From: Helicoverpa zea | Lineage: Eukaryota > Arthropoda > Insecta > Lepidoptera > Noctuidae | Assembly: GCF_022581195.2 (NCBI RefSeq) | Contig: NC_061474.1 | Coordinates: 3,410,001-3,474,000 of the forward strand | Direction of reading: 5' to 3' | Length of the DNA stretch: 64,000 bases | Shown: positions 59,023 through 64,000 of the stretch, piece after piece | How the letters are laid out: each line of letters opens with the position of its first letter | Position numbering within the stretch: the first letter of the stretch is position 1 | Program-made: the position numbers and the translations under genes | The notes under the pieces: generated by a model | Seen by the model: the letters and a program-made list of their open reading frames with translations, nothing else | The model's database searches: none | What the model was told of the DNA's origin: nothing

Positions 59023-60424
59023 ATAATAATTTTGAGGATTCATTTTTATCCCCCGTTAATTTTTATGGCATTGCTAATGACAAAATAAACAAGGTGCTAT
59101 GTTGTTTTTTCATGTGTGGGAACTATCCCACTTTTGATTATAATCGGTTTTATTTAGTCGCCAGCCGGCTCTACCAACCCAGTTTTCACATTGAACTCTT
59201 GATGAGTAGTTTCAATACTGAGATTTTAGTAGGTACTGAGGTATGTAAGTTTTAGTTGTGGGATATTTATTTTGCTAAATCCTACTCATAAATGTAAAAT
59301 TTTGTGAGAATGTGTGGATATACGTTTGTTATTCTTTCACGTAAAAAAGGCTGGACTGATTTGGTATGTAGACATGCGATACCCTAGTTTAAAGCCCCCA
59401 GTACACAATGGCCTGTGATGGGCCACGCTTTGCAATGCACAATTGTAAGCCACGATCAAATGGTGTTTACATATTGGCTCGTGGCTCATTGCTACCTGGC
59501 AAACCAATTGCGATGGACATCGAGATAATTACGGCTGGGAGTGTTTGTTTGTATATATTATACTAGCTTCTGCCAGCGGTTTCACCCGCATCCCGTGGGA
59601 ACCTCTGCACGAACCCGGATAAAAAGCCTAGCCTAAAGCCTTCCTCGATAAATGGGCTTTCTAACACCGAAAGAATTGTTCAAATCGGACCAGTAGTTCC
59701 TGAGATTAGCGCGTTCAAACAAACAAACAAACTCTTCAGCTTTATAATATTATATAGTATAGATTTATATTATACTTACCTACGATATTTACCACTCCCC
59801 GATTGCACGCCAACATTGACAATTGTCCGCCAACATACACCAATACCCCCGTGTACACATTGGTGATGGCGTGTATTGGCCACGCATGGGCCAATGTGTA
59901 CTGGGGACTTAACTTCTCGACCCTCAATATCTCCCTTCTCGACGCCAAAGGTACAACTGCGTCGTAGGAATAGCGGGGAATAATGCTATGAGCGTTTTTA
60001 TTAATATAAATAAATAAGCAAGTAAAAAAGGTTTTTTCTTTTCTCCCGCATAGTTTTTGCGTATATTTTAAGAAGTTTAGAATTATTGTAAAAAAATCAG
60101 TTTCAGGGCAGATTTATTGGTTCTTATATAATCCGAAACTTAATAATTATGGAAACTTATAAATTCAATATTTATTTTTCATTTAAAACGAACAATTACG
60201 GTTTTTTTATATTATAATTGTTTACAACATGGTTCATTTACTAACATCCCCCCCGGTTCTTTGTGGACCCATAGGAGTACGCTACGGACCATTTCTCTTG
60301 TTTTAAAAAAAACTTTATACAGCAAATATTTTCCACTTTTTAAGCACAATTTGACAGTTAAAAATATTTTCTTAGACTGTAACAACGAGCGCGCTAGAGA
60401 TCTTCGAACTTGGTGGTTCAATGG
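58539..60424. other. Repeat-rich spacer between transposase and MADF gene
   Basis: Holds a repeat fragment (58621-58725), the inferred right end of the transposon (to 59022), a MITE (59389-59913) with a nested repeat (59562-59763), and from about 60000 AT-rich sequence that is probably the 3' UTR of the minus-strand MADF gene. No gene is supported. Confidence 0.5.
59389..59913. mobile_element. MITE interrupted by a nested repeat
   Basis: The left end TTTAAAGCCCCCAGTACACA and the reverse complement of the right end GTTAAGTCCCCAGTACACAT share about 20 bp, followed by related CACGC/GGCC-rich blocks. A lepidopteran repeat of the CTAGCTTC family (59562-59763) has inserted inside. Its subterminal block ACTCCCCGATTGCACGCC...GACAATTGTCCGCC also occurs upstream of the MADF gene at about 62117-62155. 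Confidence 0.6.
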
Positions 60425-61972
60425 CTACCACTCCGCCGTACAATTGCGACGCCGTTTTAATAGTAATCCATCAATTTCGTACATTATTTCTTGTCTCTCA
60501 TCATCTGAAAATTTTCTGAGTTTGTTAGCAACAAGCCTCCCATACAAGTCGCAGTCGTCCTCTATTTTATTTTGTTGGCCTTTATTGAGAATAGCCTGGC
60601 TTAACATATTGAAAGCCTTTGCCATTTCCTTATCTGTTTTTTCTAACTCAGGTGGCTTAACTGAACTTCTCCTCCGTACACGTATCTTTTTATTCTTGTT
60701 CTTTGTTTCTTCTTCTGTCTGTTCATCAATGACCGCCTGAAAAATATATATTATTTTTTCAGATTCCCAAAAATCCTGAAAAATCCGGACCAAAACGAAA
60801 GGATACAGTTTTCCCCATTGCCTCGGTGCGATAGATGGGAAGCGTATTACCAAATTTTTTAGCACCAGCTCATACCGGATCAGAATATTTTAATTACAAA
60901 GGAAGTTTCAGCATCGTTTTATTAGCCCTTGTAGATAGTGATTACTGTTTCTTGTTTGCTGACATAGGAAGCCAAGGGAGTGTATTAAATCAAAGCAATT
61001 TGTGGAAAAAATATGTAATGGGACCCTTAATTTAAATACGTACTTACACAAAATGAGTAAATACGTACTTACTATTCAATAATAAATATTGGAAACTAAT
61101 TGTTTTATTTACCCTTTGTTCATCTGTCGATATCTTACTTTTGCATACATATTTTTCTTTCAAAAATGCCTCCATAGCATCATAAAAAATCCAAATTGGC
61201 TCATAAATTTCTTCTTCTCCCACACTTGAACGGATCGAATCTTGTTTCTTTTTAAAATGCAACCGAAATGCTGACATCAATGTCTCTTTCTTTTTTTTTA
61301 GTTCTGAAACAGGAATTTGCAGGGAGTCCGCAATGCGATTCCATGCATCATTTACCTGAAAACATCGTACCCACAATATTACATACTAGCTTTTGACCGC
61401 GACTTCCTTCGCGTGGAATAGTGACTTCCGGCAGATTTTTGGTTTGACCAATAGATGGCGCTATATGTCCAGAATATATATTTTTTAATGTAGTTGTAAC
61501 TTAATAAAAACTACCCTATGTCCTTTCTCAAGTTCCAGACTATGTCTGTACCAAATTTCACACAAATCGGTTCAGTAGTTTAGGCGTGAAGAAAAGTCAG
61601 AAAGACAGACAGAGTGACTTTCACATTTATACCTAATAGAATAGGTATTAGTTTGGATTATTTTCAGACGAGGCTGTTTTATCGCCTATTTTCATCAGGG
61701 ATAATGAAGGATTCTAATGCTAAAAGTATTTTTAAAATCGGTAGGTACCCACATTCGTTTCTGAGCCTATTCAATTGCAACAAACAATATAAGTCCTTCA
61801 TAGATAGATAGGTAGTAGGTATACCTACATATTTTCTATCAACATAAAAATAGTATGAACATACCTTGCTCTTATCCTTGTGTAGTGCATTATTTGGGTC
61901 CCAAAGTGCGGGCTCAGATCGATATAAATCAATAAACTCAAAAGTTTCTTCATTGGTCCACGTTATTGACAT
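60425..61972 (-). CDS. MADF-BESS domain protein
   Basis: Three exons in transcript order, 61865-61972, 61113-61355 and 60425-60736, all phase 0 and GT-AG, 220 residues. Residues about 5-105 form a MADF domain (Myb/SANT-like): it opens ITWTNEETFEFIDLYRSEPALWD, then NDAWNRIADSL and the basic LKKKKETLMSAF segment. A charged linker follows. The C-terminus, DLYGRLVANKLRKFSDDE and onward, matches a BESS motif used for protein-protein contact. Such proteins are insect transcription regulators, but MADF-like proteins are also the second protein of PIF/Harbinger transposons. Sequence just upstream of its start resembles the MITE at 59389-59913, which favours a mobile-element link. The first intron contains a lepidopteran repeat (61384-61635). 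Confidence 0.8.
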
Positions 61973-62262
61973 TTTGGACGATTGAAAATTTTCGTTGTAA
62001 CACAAAAGTGTACAATCCTGATTAGCGGCCGATGAAGAACTAAACAATGGCCGATTGTGTAAATACCACAGGCCACGCTACGCCACGATTCCTTCGAAAT
62101 GTGCAAAAAAAACGACAACTCCCCGATTGCTCGCCACGATTGACAATTGTCCGCCATTATATACCATTACCATTGACATTGTCCGCCATTATATACCATT
62201 ACCATTGACATTTATATTCTATAGACAAGAACATCCATACCAAAGACATTGTACTCTACTAA

Positions 62263-62749
62263 TGCTCCTGCTCCACCTGCGTTAGCGTTAACGTTAATGT
62301 CAATGGCCAACTACACGTTACTTATTGCATTAAAAATGAGTGTTGGCTACACTTAGGTTACAATGCCGCAAGAGTTAATCCCTCATGAAGTAACGCGTTA
62401 ACACACATTAAAGAGGTTAAACTTAGGCACACAAAATAATTCTAAAAACTAAAGCTTTCTCATTTGACCATTCCATTATCGTGCTCGTAAAATGCAGTTA
62501 CCGCTTAAACAAAGTATCTACACTCGTCCTTGCATGCGTGCAATGAGATGGCATTAATGTAGCCAACATCACTTAGCGCTCTAAGCTACGCACTAAAACC
62601 CTTTGATGTGTCCAAAAAACCGACACCCGAGTTATCGCTTAACGTTTAATGCTATTAATATTGCCATTAGTATAAATTGACATTAAAACGTTGGCCACAT
62701 CTGCGTAATGCCAAAATTTAACGCGTTAAGACGCAGGTGGAGCAGTAGC
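62263..62749. mobile_element. MITE with inverted repeats around TGCTCCACCTGCGT
   Basis: The left end TGCTCCTGCTCCACCTGCGT and the reverse complement of the right end TGCTACTGCTCCACCTGCGT differ by one base in 20. Both then continue into TTAACG-type repeats (GTTAACGTTAA and CTTAACGCGTTAAA). Many TTAACG/CGTTAA motifs lie inside. Non-coding. Confidence 0.6.
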
Positions 62750-62813
62750 ATAACAGAGAGTCAGTACCTACCTAGATTATTGGGAGCCAAAAATTGGTAA
62801 ACATCGCATCGTT

Positions 62814-63091
62814 ATAGGCGGTTTACACGCTCGCGCGAGTGGCGAGGCGAGCCGCGAAACGTGAGTGTAAACGCTTCCTCGCGCCTCGCCTCGCAGCTCG
62901 CCTCGCCACTCGCAGCGCTCGCCTCGGAGGCGGTTTTTTGGGTACGAGTCAAAGGGATGCCAGTGTTGCTGGCTCAACGCAAGCCGAACGCACGAGAGTG
63001 TAAACAGGCACTCGCTACCTCGCGAGCTGCGAGACGAGGTACGAGACGAGGCGCGAGGCGAGCCGCGAGACGAGAGTGTAAACTCGGTATT
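62814..63091. mobile_element. Very GC-rich inverted-repeat element
   Basis: The ends are GGTTTACACGCTCG and, in reverse complement, GAGTTTACACTCTCG; the arms are dense in GCGAGGCGAG/CTCGCCTCGC units. GTGTAAAC/GTTTACAC occurs four to five times, always beside a CTCG or CGAG block. The composition is unlike anything nearby. Open frames across it are simple products of the repeat. Confidence 0.55.
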
Positions 63092-63331
63092 ATAATTTAT
63101 AGCATTTTGCAGCTTGTCAATATCATAACTATCAGTAATGTCACTGTCAAAGTGTCGATAAAAAAAACCAACGGCATCCAGTCCCGCGATTTCGATTATT
63201 TTCGATTTCCAAAACAAATAATAAAAACACATTAGGTACCTATAAATTAATATTGAGTCAGAAATCAAATAAATTTGTGTGAATTTACGATATAAGCGTA
63301 GTAGGTATAATTTAATTAAGTAATTACCGAA

Positions 63332-64000
63332 ATGGTTTCGACATATCACATAATGAAAATATTCAAAAAAGCGACACACGATAGATTTATGATGAACTTG
63401 GAGGAAGACCCTGAATTCCCTTCTACTGTTACTGTTGAACAGCACACGAGCGATAGTAGATGCAGAATTTGTCTTAAAAAAGGCACAATCCCTATTTGTA
63501 ACGAGGAAATTGACCTCTCTGTAGATATTTGTACTTTCGGCGATATTGTAATAAGCAGAGACGACGAATACCCGAAGTTTATTTGCGATTCTTGTCTCAA
63601 ACTACTTGATTCAGCAATACTGTTCAGAAAAACTGCAAAAGATTCTGATCAGATTTTGAGAAGAACTTCAACAAAAATTAGAAAGTGCTCCAATAAATCT
63701 AGGGAACCAGAAAATGATGGGTCTGAATCATACAAGCCAGAGAATCCCTCAGCAACATTGTTGCAAAACTTTTTCTCATCTGTAGAGAGCGAAAATGATC
63801 TATTATGCAATGACACAAATGCACTAAGCCGTCGAAAGAAGGTTACCAAGGTGCAGTGTAGAATATGCTTCAAAATAATAACTAAAGCGTACTACAAAGA
63901 ACATTTTGCTCTCCATGATCATTCTGAAGCAAGATATGTATGTGACATCTGTGGGAAGTCATTTCGCCAAAGATGCTCATATAGAACACATTACTTTACC
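63332..64000 (+). CDS. ZAD C2H2 zinc-finger protein, partial (runs off window)
   Basis: Open from ATG 63332 to the last base, 223 codons with no stop. Residues about 46-115 form a ZAD: CRICLKKG, CDSC, then the helix LLDSAILFRKTAKDSD. An acidic Ser-rich linker leads to a shortened finger (CRICFKIITKAYYKEHFALH) and the start of a canonical one (CDICGKSFRQRCSYRTH), cut by the window edge. The arrangement and the short-loop first finger match the gene at 53187-54716, so these are tandem paralogues now separated by about 8.6 kb of mostly mobile DNA. A later in-frame ATG at residue 8 or 22 could also be the start; the ZAD is unaffected. Confidence 0.85.
   Translation, partial: MVSTYHIMKIFKKATHDRFMMNLEEDPEFPSTVTVEQHTSDSRCRICLKKGTIPICNEEIDLSVDICTFGDIVISRDDEYPKFICDSCLKLLDSAILFRKTAKDSDQILRRTSTKIRKCSNKSREPENDGSESYKPENPSATLLQNFFSSVESENDLLCNDTNALSRRKKVTKVQCRICFKIITKAYYKEHFALHDHSEARYVCDICGKSFRQRCSYRTHYFT

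Larger units (their letters stand above)
61973..63331. other. Spacer with MITEs and promoters of the flanking genes
   Basis: Contains a 32-bp unit repeated in tandem (about 62147-62213, with TGTCCGCCATTATATACC), a MITE at 62263-62749, a GC-rich inverted-repeat element at 62814-63091, and presumably promoters for the MADF gene (-) and the second ZAD gene (+). No additional gene is supported. Confidence 0.5.

Noticed and set aside
58929..59255. 108-codon frame downstream of the transposase
   Set aside because: It crosses the inferred transposon end, lacks a domain and has no splice support. It remains possible that it is a remnant of another element gene.
62777..63445. 222-codon minus-strand frame and its + strand counterpart
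   Set aside because: The middle is Arg/Ser-rich text produced by the GC-rich palindromic element, and the rest is antisense to the ZAD gene at 63332.

Overview
The window looks like nuclear DNA of a moth or butterfly. Genes have many short exons and GT-AG introns. ZAD-type zinc-finger genes, a group expanded in insects, are present. Introns and spacers are full of short repeats that I recognise as typical of lepidopteran genomes: a tRNA-derived SINE, a repeat ending in (GATGAT)n, and many small inverted-repeat elements (MITEs). There is no prokaryotic gene structure. All exon coordinates come from reading splice sites and frame by eye; every join was checked for phase.

Layout. (1) 1-14068: gene-poor DNA holding one small four-exon gene (5298-7267, +) for an unrecognised membrane-anchored coiled-coil protein. 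(2) 14069-21577 (-): a ZAD, AT-hook, C2H2 zinc-finger gene with a pair of equal-length duplicated exons that appear to be mutually exclusive. (3) 22052-44506 (+): the orthologue of INPP5F/SAC2, a phosphoinositide 4-phosphatase of the endocytic pathway, complete from start to stop. It shares a 474-bp divergent promoter with gene 2. Its third intron holds a complete Ty3/gypsy retrotransposon (25428-32338, - strand) whose two 345-bp LTRs look identical and whose 1605-residue Gag-Pol frame is open. The SAC2 gene also has an in-frame duplicated exon, a partial duplicate of another exon, and a coding-like exon that does not fit the main frame. (4) 44507-53186: no host gene seen; several MITEs, including two members of one TA-flanked family and a pogo/Tigger-like element. 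(5) 53187-64000: two paralogous ZAD zinc-finger genes in the same orientation (the second runs off the window), separated by a DDE transposase gene (55585-58538, +) with apparent terminal inverted repeats and by a MADF-BESS gene (60425-61972, -) surrounded by MITE-like DNA.

How the parts relate. The host genes do not form one pathway: a membrane lipid phosphatase lies among putative transcription factors. The main theme is mobile DNA reshaping a lepidopteran locus. Mobile DNA lies in introns of genes 2 and 3 and between the ZAD paralogues. Separately, small exon duplications have produced one convincing alternative-splicing switch (gene 2) and one likely one (SAC2). The observation I rate highest is the half-finger exon pair in gene 2. 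Its boundaries cut through zinc fingers so that inclusion of exactly one copy keeps both fingers whole, while swapping copies changes residues at DNA-contact positions; one copy carries a non-canonical GC splice donor.
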